A program made the position numbers and the translations under genes. A stretch of DNA of 27,826 nt from UBA4735 sp036569845 (GTDB lineage Bacteria; Chloroflexota; Limnocylindria; P2-11E), in the NCBI GenBank assembly GCA_036569845.1, contig DATCPY010000030.1:1-27826 (forward strand), in the 5' to 3' direction. Of this stretch, positions 1 through 7,694 are shown one piece after another. A model generated the notes under the pieces. It was not told the DNA's origin. It was given only the letters and a program-made list of their open reading frames with translations, and searched no databases. Numbering within the stretch: position 1 is the stretch's first letter; every line of letters begins with the position of its first letter.

Positions 1-102
1 GCCCGTCGAGTGCAGCCGCGTGACCCGGTATTCCTTGTCGGTCAGGGCATCCACGAGCGCACCGGCATCCTCGGAATGGACGATCGCGATGACGAGCTTC
101 AT
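1..102 (-). CDS. darA: DarA-like cyclic-di-AMP receptor, N-terminal part (runs off the window)
   Basis: Only the first 34 codons are inside the window. They read MKLVIAIVHSEDAGALVDAL followed by a T-rich strand ending HSTG. This matches the start of the PII-like DarA/PstA (DUF970) family, trimeric cytosolic receptors that bind c-di-AMP. The ATG at 102 overlaps the tmk stop by four bases (ATGA), so the two are probably translationally coupled. The tmk-darA order is also that of Bacillus subtilis (tmk-yaaQ). The ligand site lies mostly outside the window, so binding cannot be judged. Confidence 0.85.
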   Translation of the reverse strand, partial: MKLVIAIVHSEDAGALVDALTDKEYRVTRLHSTG

Positions 103-749
103 GGCGGCGTGAGTGTAGGTGCGGGCAGCAGCTGCTCGACCACCCGCCAGACGTCGGCTGCGACCGCATCGACGTCGCGGTCGGCGGCGATCACCGCGAA
201 CCGTTGCGGCTCGGCCTTCGCGAGCCGCAGGTATCCGTCACGCACCCGCTCGTGGAACGCGCGGGCCTCGGCTTCGAACCGATCCCACGCCCGGCCCGGC
301 TTGCGTGACGCCGCGCGTCCCTCGGCCGCTTCGACCGGAAGGTCGAGCAGGATCGTGCGCGCCGGCCGCGTATCGCCAACGGTGAAGTCGGTCACCGCGC
401 GCAGCTGATCGAGGTCCGCGCCGTGCCCATACCCCTGATACGCGAGCGTGGAGTCGAAGAACCGGTCGACGATGACGATCTTGCCCGCGGCGAGCGCGGG
501 CCGGATGACATCGCGCACGAGCTGCGCGCGAGCGGTGCTGTAGAGGAGCGCCTGCGCGTTCGGCGCGAGCGGGATGTCCTGCGCGTGCAGCACGATGTCG
601 CGCACGCGCTCGCCGACCGGCGTGCTGCCCGGCTCGCGGACCGCCACGACATCGCGGCCCTCGGCCCGAAGCCGGTCCGCGAGCCGCTTCGCCTGCACCG
701 ATTTGCCTGACGCCTCCCCGCCCTCGAAGGAGAGGAAGAGGCCGTTCAC
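99..749 (-). CDS. tmk: Thymidylate kinase
   Basis: This 216-aa protein has the usual length for bacterial dTMP kinase, which phosphorylates dTMP to dTDP in dTTP synthesis. The P-loop GGEASGKS is at residues 10-17, the REPGST segment at about 38-43, and the DRFFDST motif at 95-101 stands for the usual DR(Y/F/H) signature. An Arg-rich LID-like segment (RKPGRAWDRFE) follows at about 150. The GTG start at 749 overlaps the upstream ATPase stop as GTGA, and the stop overlaps the darA ATG. The gene is therefore embedded in the pdxS-to-darA operon with no promoter of its own visible. Confidence 0.96.
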   Translation of the reverse strand: MNGLFLSFEGGEASGKSVQAKRLADRLRAEGRDVVAVREPGSTPVGERVRDIVLHAQDIPLAPNAQALLYSTARAQLVRDVIRPALAAGKIVIVDRFFDSTLAYQGYGHGADLDQLRAVTDFTVGDTRPARTILLDLPVEAAEGRAASRKPGRAWDRFEAEARAFHERVRDGYLRLAKAEPQRFAVIAADRDVDAVAADVWRVVEQLLPAPTLTPP

Positions 750-2263
750 CTATGGATCTGGACGCGCCGGTACGGCTCGTAGCCGGAGCTGCGGGAGCTC
801 AGGTTCGCGCGCTCCACGAGCTCGTGCTGCAGCTTGCGGACATACGCGTTCTGCGGCTCGAGCTCGACCTCGTCGCGGGCGCCGTTGGAGACCGCGTCGA
901 TCGCCTCGCGGGTCTCGTCCAGGGCATCCTCCTCGGGGCCGCGTCGCAGCTCGAAGACGCTCGTGAGCGCGCTCGCGATCTGAGACGTGGAATTGCTGCG
1001 CGCCACATAGATCGGGACGCCATTCGACTCGGCGTTCCGCAAGCGCGGCGTCTTTCTGCGGTAGTAGTTCTTGAGCGTGATGACGACGTCGGCATCCTCG
1101 GGCTCGCGGACGACGGCGACCGGGAGGTTCAATCCTCGCGCGGCCTCGTCCAGCCGCGACCACGAGATGCCGAAGGGATACACCTTCACCGTTTCGCGGA
1201 TATCGCGTGTCGGGGCCCGCGGCGTGCTCCGGTGCTCGACCGCCTCCGCCGGCGCGCGGGTCGCCTTCGCGTTCGACACCGTGACCTGACCCGCGACGTC
1301 CCGCTCGCGCTGCTGCGGCGAGACCGGCATCCCAAGGAGGATCGAATCGACGGTCTGCGCGACGTCCTGGTAGATCGAGACCTTCTGGTACGCCTGGATC
1401 TCCACCAGGACCTGGAATGTCGGGGGCGCCTTGCGCTCGAGGACCGACTTCTGGGTGCCACGCCGGCGAGCCTCCTCGTCACCCAACGTCACGGTCTGGA
1501 TCCCGCCGATGAGGTCCGACAGCGTCGGGTTGAGCATGAGGTTCTCGAGCGTGTTGCCGTGGGCCGTCGCGACCAGCTGCACGCCGCGCTCGGCGATGGT
1601 CCGCGCGGCCTGGGCCTCCTGCTCGGTCCCGATCTCGTCGATGACGATGACCTCCGGCATGTGGTTCTCGACCGCCTCGATCATCACCGCGTGCTGCAGG
1701 CTCGGCGTCGCGACCTGCATCCGCCGCGCCCGCCCGATACCGGGGTGCGGGATATCGCCGTCACCGGCGATCTCGTTCGAGGTGTCCACGACGACGACGC
1801 GCTTCTTCAGGTCGTCAGCAAGCACGCGCGCGATCTCGCGCAGGAGCGTCGTCTTGCCGACGCCGGGACGGCCGAGCAGCAGAATGCTCTTCCCGGACTC
1901 GACGACGTCGCGGACGATCTCCATCGTTCCGTACATCGCGCGGCCGACCCGAAGGGTGAGCCCCACGACCTTGCCCGCGCGGTTGCGCAAGGCGCTGATG
2001 CGGTGGAGGGTCCGCTCGATGCCGGCGCGGTTGTCGCCCCCGAACTGGCCGATCCGAGAGATGACGTAGGCGATGTCCTCGGCGGTCACCTCGCGACGCG
2101 AGAGCTGCTCCTCGCGTCCGGCGAACCGGGCCTCCGGGATACGGCCGAGATCCATGACGATCTCGAGCAGGCCGTTGAGGTCCTCGAGGGCCCGGACCCG
2201 CTGGCAGACGTCGGGCGGTAAGGCATCGAGGATCGCGTCGAGGTCGTCACGCACGATCGTCAT
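746..2263 (-). CDS. R3H-domain AAA ATPase (Ycf45/SpoIIIAA-like)
   Basis: The protein has 505 aa from the ATG at 2263. A longer in-frame reading to 3064 exists but would lie over the GNAT gene, and the ATG forms an ATGA overlap with the GNAT stop, so 2263 is preferred. Walker A GRPGVGKTT is at 131-139 and Walker B VIVIDE at 205-210, in a SpoIIIAA/Ycf45-type ATPase core. A linker and a second small domain follow. An R3H motif (R476-x3-H480) lies in the last 36 residues; R3H domains bind single-stranded nucleic acid. The family is widespread in cyanobacteria, Chloroflexota and Firmicutes, but its function is poorly defined. I infer a role in RNA or ssDNA handling. Confidence 0.9.
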   Translation of the reverse strand: MTIVRDDLDAILDALPPDVCQRVRALEDLNGLLEIVMDLGRIPEARFAGREEQLSRREVTAEDIAYVISRIGQFGGDNRAGIERTLHRISALRNRAGKVVGLTLRVGRAMYGTMEIVRDVVESGKSILLLGRPGVGKTTLLREIARVLADDLKKRVVVVDTSNEIAGDGDIPHPGIGRARRMQVATPSLQHAVMIEAVENHMPEVIVIDEIGTEQEAQAARTIAERGVQLVATAHGNTLENLMLNPTLSDLIGGIQTVTLGDEEARRRGTQKSVLERKAPPTFQVLVEIQAYQKVSIYQDVAQTVDSILLGMPVSPQQRERDVAGQVTVSNAKATRAPAEAVEHRSTPRAPTRDIRETVKVYPFGISWSRLDEAARGLNLPVAVVREPEDADVVITLKNYYRRKTPRLRNAESNGVPIYVARSNSTSQIASALTSVFELRRGPEEDALDETREAIDAVSNGARDEVELEPQNAYVRKLQHELVERANLSSRSSGYEPYRRVQIHR

Positions 2264-3273
2264 CTCACCACCGCCGGCGCCAACGCCGACTCTTCGATGC
2301 GAACGGCCAGTTCTTTGACGAAGAGCATAGCCGTCGCGATCTCGCGAAAACCCTCGGAGAGCAGCGCACGGGCCACATGCTCCTCGTACGACCGGACCGG
2401 CGAGGTGATGAGCCGGCCGCTGGGAAGCTCGAGCGTCGTCGCGCGCACGACGTCGCGCACGAGGTCGATGTCGCCGTCGATCGAGCGGGCCTTCACGACG
2501 TGCGGGTGGCTGTCGAGGCCGCGAAAGCTCACGCCGAACGCGCCGACGCGCGGCTCGCCGCCGACGACCATCGTTGTCTCGCGGCGCATCGCGAGCGGGT
2601 TGCCGCTCACGAGGAACGGCGGGTCGAACGCCCCAGCCCGGCGGCCGATATCGAAGTCCTCGACCGTGAGCTGCTCGGCGCGCTGGACCGCGTGGGGCGT
2701 CGTCGACGCGTAGAACCGGAAGAGGTCGTGCGCGTCGCGGCGTCGCGCGTAGTGACCGTCGAGCTTGCGCGCGGGCGCGCGTAGCGGCGCGCGCGGTGCC
2801 GCGAACCAGGTCTCGCGCGTGTATGAATAGAAGCCCGCCTGGAAGAACGTCTCGCGCGCTCGCGCGGCGCCGGCCGCAGGTCCACCCATCGCGGCATCTG
2901 CGACGGCGCCGTAGAGGCGGAGCTGCCCGTGCTGCGCCGCGGACGCGGAGATGTGCGACAGCAGCTTGAAGGAGCCCTCTGCGCCGCCCGGATCGGGGAC
3001 CGCCGCGAGGGCCAGGATGACCCACTCGGGCCGCCGGCCGCTGTAGATGAGCGCGACCGCGCACAAACGGCCGCGGTATTCCTCGACGTACAGGCGGAGC
3101 CGGCCGCGCATGCCGATGGTGCCGGGGAGGAGCTTTCGCCAGCCGGCGAGCGCGCTCGAGACGAGCGGCTGCGGTAGGACCGATCCGAGGATCGCATCGG
3201 GCTCGCGGCTCGCGGTCGACAAGAAGCGCGCCACGCGCGGGAGGTCCGTCAGCATCGCGGCCCGGACCGGCAT
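2260..3273 (-). CDS. GNAT-like acetyltransferase family protein
   Basis: The 337-aa protein starts MPVRAAMLTDLPRVARFL, typical of the first strand and helix of a GNAT fold. A central strand-rich stretch (LRLYVEEYRGRLCAVALIYS) is followed by WVILALAAVPD. An aromatic segment near residue 145 (FFQAGFYSYTRETWF) resembles the GNAT 'GF' motif. The second half (about 175-337) looks like a degenerate GNAT repeat, so a tandem-GNAT protein is likely. The substrate cannot be told. It starts 3 bp after the pdxT stop and ends in an ATGA overlap with the R3H ATPase gene. I am fairly sure of the fold class and have no basis for a specific function. Confidence 0.75.
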   Translation of the reverse strand: MPVRAAMLTDLPRVARFLSTASREPDAILGSVLPQPLVSSALAGWRKLLPGTIGMRGRLRLYVEEYRGRLCAVALIYSGRRPEWVILALAAVPDPGGAEGSFKLLSHISASAAQHGQLRLYGAVADAAMGGPAAGAARARETFFQAGFYSYTRETWFAAPRAPLRAPARKLDGHYARRRDAHDLFRFYASTTPHAVQRAEQLTVEDFDIGRRAGAFDPPFLVSGNPLAMRRETTMVVGGEPRVGAFGVSFRGLDSHPHVVKARSIDGDIDLVRDVVRATTLELPSGRLITSPVRSYEEHVARALLSEGFREIATAMLFVKELAVRIEESALAPAVVR

Positions 3274-3276
3274 CGC

Positions 3277-3876
3277 CTAGTGCCGACCGATCTTCAGGAA
3301 GTAGTCGTGGAACCGGCCGTCGCGCGTGAGCTCGGGATGGAAGGACGTCGCGAGCAGATTGTCCTGACGAGCCGCCACGATCGTGCCGTCGGGCATCGCG
3401 GACAGGACCTCGACGCCATCGCCGACCGCCTCGATGAGCGGAGCGCGAATGAACACCGCGTGAAAGGGATCGGACCCGAGCGCCGGCACGTCGAGGTCGG
3501 CTTCGAAGGAGTCGAGCTGGCGTCCGAAGGCGTTGCGCCGCACGGTGATGTCCATCAGACCGGCCAACGGGTGCGGGTGGCCCGGCACCTCACGCGCGAT
3601 GAAGATCGCTCCTGCGCAGGTGCCCCACACCGCCATGCCCTCGGCGACGCGCGCCTTCAGCTTCGGGATGAATCCGTAGTGCAGTGCGAGCTTGCCGATC
3701 GTGGTGCTCTCACCGCCCGGGATGACCAGCGCGTCGATGTCATCGAGCTGCTCCGGACGGCGGACATCGACCGCTTCGGTCCCAAGTCGTTGGAAGGTCT
3801 CGATGTGCTCGCGGAAGTCGCCCTGCAGGCCGAGGACGCCGGCGCGAGCTAAGCGGTCACCAACCGCGGACGGCAA
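3277..3876 (-). CDS. pdxT: Pyridoxal 5'-phosphate synthase glutaminase subunit PdxT
   Basis: PdxT hydrolyses glutamine and passes ammonia to PdxS in the DXP-independent PLP pathway. Seen here are the GVLGLQGDFREH N-terminus, the oxyanion motif GGES (54-57), the nucleophile Cys87 in GTCAGA, and His180/Glu182 in HPEL. The triad is intact and the 199-aa length is normal. The start is unclear: no ATG or GTG lies near the expected N-terminus. I chose TTG at 3876, which overlaps the pdxS end by 20 bases; the only upstream ATG (4047) would overlap pdxS by about 190 bases. Adjacency to pdxS fits their complex. Confidence 0.95.
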   Translation of the reverse strand: MPSAVGDRLARAGVLGLQGDFREHIETFQRLGTEAVDVRRPEQLDDIDALVIPGGESTTIGKLALHYGFIPKLKARVAEGMAVWGTCAGAIFIAREVPGHPHPLAGLMDITVRRNAFGRQLDSFEADLDVPALGSDPFHAVFIRAPLIEAVGDGVEVLSAMPDGTIVAARQDNLLATSFHPELTRDGRFHDYFLKIGRH

Positions 3877-4783
3877 GGCGTTCGCCCGCGGCGAGCGTGT
3901 CGAGCGAGATGCCGCGCATGGCCTGGCCGAGGCCGCGCGAGACGTCGGCGATGAGCTTCGGGTCCATGTAATGCGTCGTGGCCTCAACGATCGCCTTCGC
4001 GCGCTTGAGCTGATCCTTCGGATCCTCGGACGCCTTGAAGATGCCACTCCCGACGAAGTTGCCCTCCGCGCCGAGCTGCATCATCAGCGCGGCGTCGGCC
4101 GGCGTCGCGATGCCACCGGCGCAGAACAGCACGACCGGCAGCTTCTTCGCCTTCGCGACCTCGCGAAGGAGATCGAGGGGCACGCGGTACTCGGCGGCCT
4201 TCTCGCGGAGCTGAGACTCGTCGAGGCCGGCGAGGGCCTCGATGCCACCGATGATCTCGCGGATGTGGCGAACAGCCTCGACGATGTTGCCCGTCCCGGC
4301 CTCACCCTTGCTCCGGATCATCGCCGCGCCTTCGCTGATGCGACGGAGCGCCTCACCGAGATCGCGGGCACCGCAGACGAACGGGATGTCGAACTTCTTC
4401 TTGTCGATGTGGAACATCTCGTCGGCCGGCGTCAGGACCTCGCTCTCGTCGACGTAGTCGACGCCGATCGCCTGCAGCACCTGGGCCTCGACGAAGTGGC
4501 CGATGCGCGCCTTCGCCATGACCGGGATCGAGACCGTGTCCATGATGTCAGTGATGAGCTGCGGATCGCTCATCCGCGCGACGCCACCCTCCTTGCGGAT
4601 GTCGGAGGGGACCCGCTCGAGGGCCATGACCGCGACCGCACCCGACTCTTCAGCGATCTTGGCGTGCTCGACGGTGACGACGTCCATGATCACCCCGCCC
4701 CTCAGCATCTGGGCGAGGCCTGATTTCACGGTCCAAGTGGCCGTGGGAGTGTCGCCGTGGTGTCCATTGCCATTGTTCTTCAC
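3857..4783 (-). CDS. pdxS: Pyridoxal 5'-phosphate synthase lyase subunit PdxS
   Basis: PdxS is the TIM-barrel subunit that makes PLP from ribose 5-phosphate, glyceraldehyde 3-phosphate and ammonia. From GTG 4783 it has 308 aa, about 13 more than Bacillus PdxS. The extra residues are a Gly/His/Asn-rich N-terminal tail (NNGNGHHGD). Catalytic residues matching Bacillus Asp24, Lys81 and Lys149 are Asp34, Lys91 (MAKARIGH) and Lys159 (SKGEAGTG). The C-terminus RGW is typical. A second in-frame GTG 18 codons downstream is an alternative start. It is the first gene of the six-gene minus-strand operon and diverges from the HNH gene across 39 bp. Confidence 0.97.
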   Translation of the reverse strand: MKNNGNGHHGDTPTATWTVKSGLAQMLRGGVIMDVVTVEHAKIAEESGAVAVMALERVPSDIRKEGGVARMSDPQLITDIMDTVSIPVMAKARIGHFVEAQVLQAIGVDYVDESEVLTPADEMFHIDKKKFDIPFVCGARDLGEALRRISEGAAMIRSKGEAGTGNIVEAVRHIREIIGGIEALAGLDESQLREKAAEYRVPLDLLREVAKAKKLPVVLFCAGGIATPADAALMMQLGAEGNFVGSGIFKASEDPKDQLKRAKAIVEATTHYMDPKLIADVSRGLGQAMRGISLDTLAAGERLAVRGW

Positions 4784-4792
4784 CGAACGACA

Positions 4793-4798
4793 ATCGTA
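4793..4798 (-). promoter_or_regulatory. Candidate -10 element for the pdxS operon
   Basis: TACGAT on the minus strand ends nine bases before the pdxS GTG. With transcription starting about seven bases after the hexamer the message would have almost no leader. No good -35 box is visible. Confidence 0.45.
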
Positions 4799-4810
4799 CC
4801 GCTCCACCCC

Positions 4811-4816
4811 TAAAAT
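4811..4816 (+). promoter_or_regulatory. Candidate -10 element (TAAAAT) for the HNH gene
   Basis: TAAAAT is followed by exactly six bases (CGGAAC) and the ATG at 4823. This geometry puts the transcription start at or next to the A of the ATG, implying a leaderless mRNA. It is AT-rich against a GC-rich background. Confidence 0.6.
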
Positions 4817-4822
4817 CGGAAC

Positions 4823-5356
4823 ATGGGCGTGGTCGACGCGAACGTCCTCGTGCTCAACCTGGACTACCAGCCGTTGAACGTCTGCAACGTGCGGCGCGCA
4901 GTGGTGCTCCTGGACAAGCAGAAGGCCGTTGTCATTGAGCAGAACGGGCACATCGTCACGAGCGAGCGAAGATCGATCGTCACGCCGTCGGTCATTCGTC
5001 TCGCGTACCACATCAAGCGTCCTCGCCCGGTCCTGAAGATGACCCGCAAGGAAGTCCTCGTCCGCGACGACCACACCTGCCAGTACTGCGGCAAGCGCGG
5101 CCACGACCTCACCCTCGACCATGTGATCCCGCGCCACCGTGGCGGGCAGCACGTCTGGGAGAACGTCGTCGCGGCGTGCAAGGGCTGCAACCACAAGAAG
5201 GGTGGGCGGACCTTGCAGGAGTCGCGCATGGCCCTGGCCCGGCCGCCGTTCCGTCCGCCGTCGACGCCGAGCTACCTCTTCTCGAGCTACATCCGCGCCG
5301 GGGAGCGCAAGTGGTTCAAGTTCCTCGGCGTCGAAGACTCAGCGGCCGCTTCCTAG
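4823..5356 (+). CDS. HNH endonuclease family protein
   Basis: The 177-aa protein has an N-terminal strand-helix region (VLVLNLDYQPLNVCNVRRAV), followed by an HNH domain at about 75-130. The domain shows CQYCG, then LDHVIPRHRGG with the first catalytic His, then WENVVAACKGCNHKKGG. The two CxxC pairs form a structural zinc site and the D-H/N/H residues form the metal-binding nuclease site. Stand-alone proteins of this type are common in Actinobacteria, Cyanobacteria and Chloroflexota and are usually chromosomal, not phage-borne; their role is not established. It ends 40 bp before the first glycosyltransferase. Confidence 0.9.
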   Translation: MGVVDANVLVLNLDYQPLNVCNVRRAVVLLDKQKAVVIEQNGHIVTSERRSIVTPSVIRLAYHIKRPRPVLKMTRKEVLVRDDHTCQYCGKRGHDLTLDHVIPRHRGGQHVWENVVAACKGCNHKKGGRTLQESRMALARPPFRPPSTPSYLFSSYIRAGERKWFKFLGVEDSAAAS

Positions 5357-5396
5357 CAGCGGAGGTGGCATCGCTCGTGCGTTCGGCGGAGATCGA

Positions 5397-6584
5397 ATGA
5401 AGCTGCTCTTCACCAAGCGCGGCTATAGCCCCATCGGCGGATCCGAAAGCCTCGCGTACCAGTTCGCGACGCGTCTGGCCGCGCGCGGCCACGACGTGCG
5501 CGTCGTGTGCGCCTGGCCGACGGAGAAGGAGGAGGCCGCGTACCGCGGCGCGTCCTTCGGGCCGGTGGTGTACGACGACCATCGCACGTTCGTCGACCAG
5601 GGCGTTCAGGTCGTGCAGGTGAAGCCACGCGGCGGGCTCCTCGGGATGGCGGCAGACGCCACGACCCTCGTCGACCTCATGCGCGGTGAGCTCCTCGAGC
5701 GCTACGCCGAGGATCGCGATCTCATCCACAACGTCGGTCGGGAATATCTGGACTCGAGCATCGACGTCGCCGAGGAGCTCGGCATCCCGCTCGCGCTCAC
5801 GCCGCTCGCCCACCCTGGTCAGTTCCACGGCGGCGACACGGCGGCGGACTTCGCCCGCTACCGCCGGGCGAGCGTCATCACGACGATGACCGATTGGGAG
5901 CGCGACTGGTACGCGGCGCACAGCATCGACAAGGCGCACGTGGTCACGACCGGGATGGGCCCGAACGCGACCGCCAGCGGGGACGCCGCGGACTTCCGCG
6001 CGAGATTCAAGATCCCGGCGAGCGCGCCGATCGTCCTCTACGTCGGTCGCAAGGAGCGATACAAGGGCTACATCCAGCTCCTCGACGCGACTGAGCACGT
6101 TTGGCGCACCCACCCCGACGCGCGGTTCGTCTTTATGGGTCTGCCCGGGTTCTACTCGACGTTCTTCGACGACTTCCAGCGCTACGCGGACGATCGGGTC
6201 ATCCACCTCGAGAACGCGTCAGCGAATGACAAGGACGCCGCGCTCGCGGCGTGCTCGCTCTTCGCGATGCCGTCACGGCATGAGACATTCGGCCTCGGCT
6301 ACCTCGAAGCCTGGCTGCACGGCAAGCCTGTCATCGGCGGTGACATCCCGGCGCTCCGTGAGGTCATCGACGACGGCGGCGATGGGATCGTCGTGCGGCA
6401 GCGCGCCGACGCGGTCGCGAGCGCGATCCTCCGCCTGCTCGATGATCCAGCGTCGGCCGAGGCGATGGGCGAGCGGGGCCGGGCCAAGGTCGAATCGCGG
6501 TGGAGCTGGGGTGCGGTGATGGACCGGGTCGAAGCGGCGCACGCGATCGCGATGGGGACCGAGAAGGCCACGACCGCCGCCTAG
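5397..6584 (+). CDS. GT4 family glycosyltransferase (tandem copy 1)
   Basis: The 395-aa protein has a GT-B fold. The N-terminal Rossmann domain opens MKLLFTKRGYSPIGGSESL, with the Gly-rich loop that contacts the donor. The C-terminal domain has YVGRKERYKGY and the nucleotide-sugar motif ETFGLGYLEAW, which gives the EX7E-like pattern. The ATG at 5397 is preceded by a purine-rich GGCGGAGA about four bases upstream; reading frame continues upstream to 5139 but runs inside the HNH gene. Donor and acceptor are unknown. The next gene is a clear paralogue, so tandem duplication is likely. I infer assembly of a cell-surface glycan or glycolipid. Confidence 0.9.
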   Translation: MKLLFTKRGYSPIGGSESLAYQFATRLAARGHDVRVVCAWPTEKEEAAYRGASFGPVVYDDHRTFVDQGVQVVQVKPRGGLLGMAADATTLVDLMRGELLERYAEDRDLIHNVGREYLDSSIDVAEELGIPLALTPLAHPGQFHGGDTAADFARYRRASVITTMTDWERDWYAAHSIDKAHVVTTGMGPNATASGDAADFRARFKIPASAPIVLYVGRKERYKGYIQLLDATEHVWRTHPDARFVFMGLPGFYSTFFDDFQRYADDRVIHLENASANDKDAALAACSLFAMPSRHETFGLGYLEAWLHGKPVIGGDIPALREVIDDGGDGIVVRQRADAVASAILRLLDDPASAEAMGERGRAKVESRWSWGAVMDRVEAAHAIAMGTEKATTAA

Positions 6585-6587
6585 GCT
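6582..6587 (+). promoter_or_regulatory. Candidate -10 element (TAGGCT) for the second glycosyltransferase
   Basis: TAGGCT is followed by six bases and the GTG start at 6594. Its first three bases are the stop codon of the preceding gene. The geometry matches the other leaderless candidates in the window. Confidence 0.4.
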
Positions 6588-6593
6588 GCGGCG

Positions 6594-7694
6594 GTGCGCG
6601 TCGTCATCGCGAAGAAGCTCCTCTCCACGGTCGGTGGCTCAGAGGCCCAGGCGCGCGCCCTCGCCGCTGCGCTGCGCGATCGCGGCCACGATGTGACGCT
6701 CGTCGGGCTGCGGCCCGCGATCCGCCGAGCGGGGGTCCCCGAGCGCGTGTACGCCGCCCCGCCCGGCGACGTCGCGATCGAGGATGGCGGTCTTTGGTAC
6801 CGGTTCATCGCGAGCCCCGCCGCGCTCGTCGAGGGCATCCTGCCGATATCGCTGATCGGGACCGAGCGGCTCGCATCCGCGGTCGCCGGCGCCGACGTCG
6901 TCCACTGCCTCGCACGCGAGTGGGCCGGACCGTACGAGCGGGCCGCGCGCGCGGCCGGCGCGGCGTTCATCGAGACGCCGCTCGTGCACCCGGGGCAGGC
7001 GTTCTCCGGAGACGGCGCGGCGGATGTCGCGCGCTATGGCCGCGATGACGCGGTCATCGGTCTCACCGAGTGGGAAGCCGAGTGGTACCGAGCCCACGGC
7101 GCCCGGCGCGCGTTCGCCACCGGCGTCGGGCCGATCATGCCGGCACCGGTCTCCGATCGCGCACCCGAGCCCGCGACGATCCTGTTCGTCGGCCGCAAGG
7201 AGCGGTACAAGGGCTACGACGCGCTCCGCGGCGCGGCGCGCCTGGTCTGGCGCGAGCGTGCGGACGCGCGGTTCGTCGTCATCGGCCAGCGCCGGTTCCT
7301 CGGGCCGGCGCCGCTGGCCGACGCGCGCTGGTCCGAGCCGGGCATCGTGAGCGAGGCGCGCAAGGCCGAGGCGTACGCGAGCGCGACGATGCTCGCGATG
7401 CCATCAGAGCACGAGACCTTCGGACACACGTACCTCGAGGCATGGTGCACGGGGCGGCCGGTCATCGCGGGTGACATCCCGCCGCTGCGCGAGGTCGTGC
7501 GCGAAGGCATTGACGGGCTGCACGCCACGAACGATCCGCGCTCGATCGCCGACGCGATCCTCACGCTGCTTTCGGACCCGGCGCGCGCGGCGGCGATGGG
7601 CGCCGCCGGACGCCGGCGCGTCGAGGAGCGGTTCACCTGGCCGGCCATCGCTGCGCAGACCGAAGTCGCCTATCGAGGCGCGCGGCTAGCATGA
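6594..7694 (+). CDS. GT4 family glycosyltransferase (tandem copy 2)
   Basis: The 366-aa protein starts at GTG 6594 with VIAKKLLSTVGGSEAQARAL and carries FVGRKERYKGYDALRG and ETFGHTYLEAW in the C-terminal GT-B domain. It shares the block VGRKERYKGY and the segment GDIPxLREV with its upstream neighbour, which shows recent common ancestry. The N-terminal acceptor half differs more, so the two may act in sequence on one glycan. The stop overlaps the holB ATG as ATGA, coupling the gene to the replication gene downstream. Exact sugars are unknown. Confidence 0.9.
   Translation: MRVVIAKKLLSTVGGSEAQARALAAALRDRGHDVTLVGLRPAIRRAGVPERVYAAPPGDVAIEDGGLWYRFIASPAALVEGILPISLIGTERLASAVAGADVVHCLAREWAGPYERAARAAGAAFIETPLVHPGQAFSGDGAADVARYGRDDAVIGLTEWEAEWYRAHGARRAFATGVGPIMPAPVSDRAPEPATILFVGRKERYKGYDALRGAARLVWRERADARFVVIGQRRFLGPAPLADARWSEPGIVSEARKAEAYASATMLAMPSEHETFGHTYLEAWCTGRPVIAGDIPPLREVVREGIDGLHATNDPRSIADAILTLLSDPARAAAMGAAGRRRVEERFTWPAIAAQTEVAYRGARLA

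Noticed and set aside
752..2221. 489-aa open frame on the plus strand
   Set aside because: It is antisense to the R3H ATPase and tmk region. Long antisense frames are expected from high third-position GC, and its product is Arg/Asp/Leu-rich with no domain.
2264..3064. N-terminal 267-codon extension of the R3H ATPase
   Set aside because: It would lie wholly over the GNAT gene in another frame, has shadow-like Arg-rich composition, and the ATG at 2263 makes a standard ATGA overlap.
3692..4723. 343-aa open frame on the plus strand
   Set aside because: It lies antisense to pdxS/pdxT, both of which have complete active sites.
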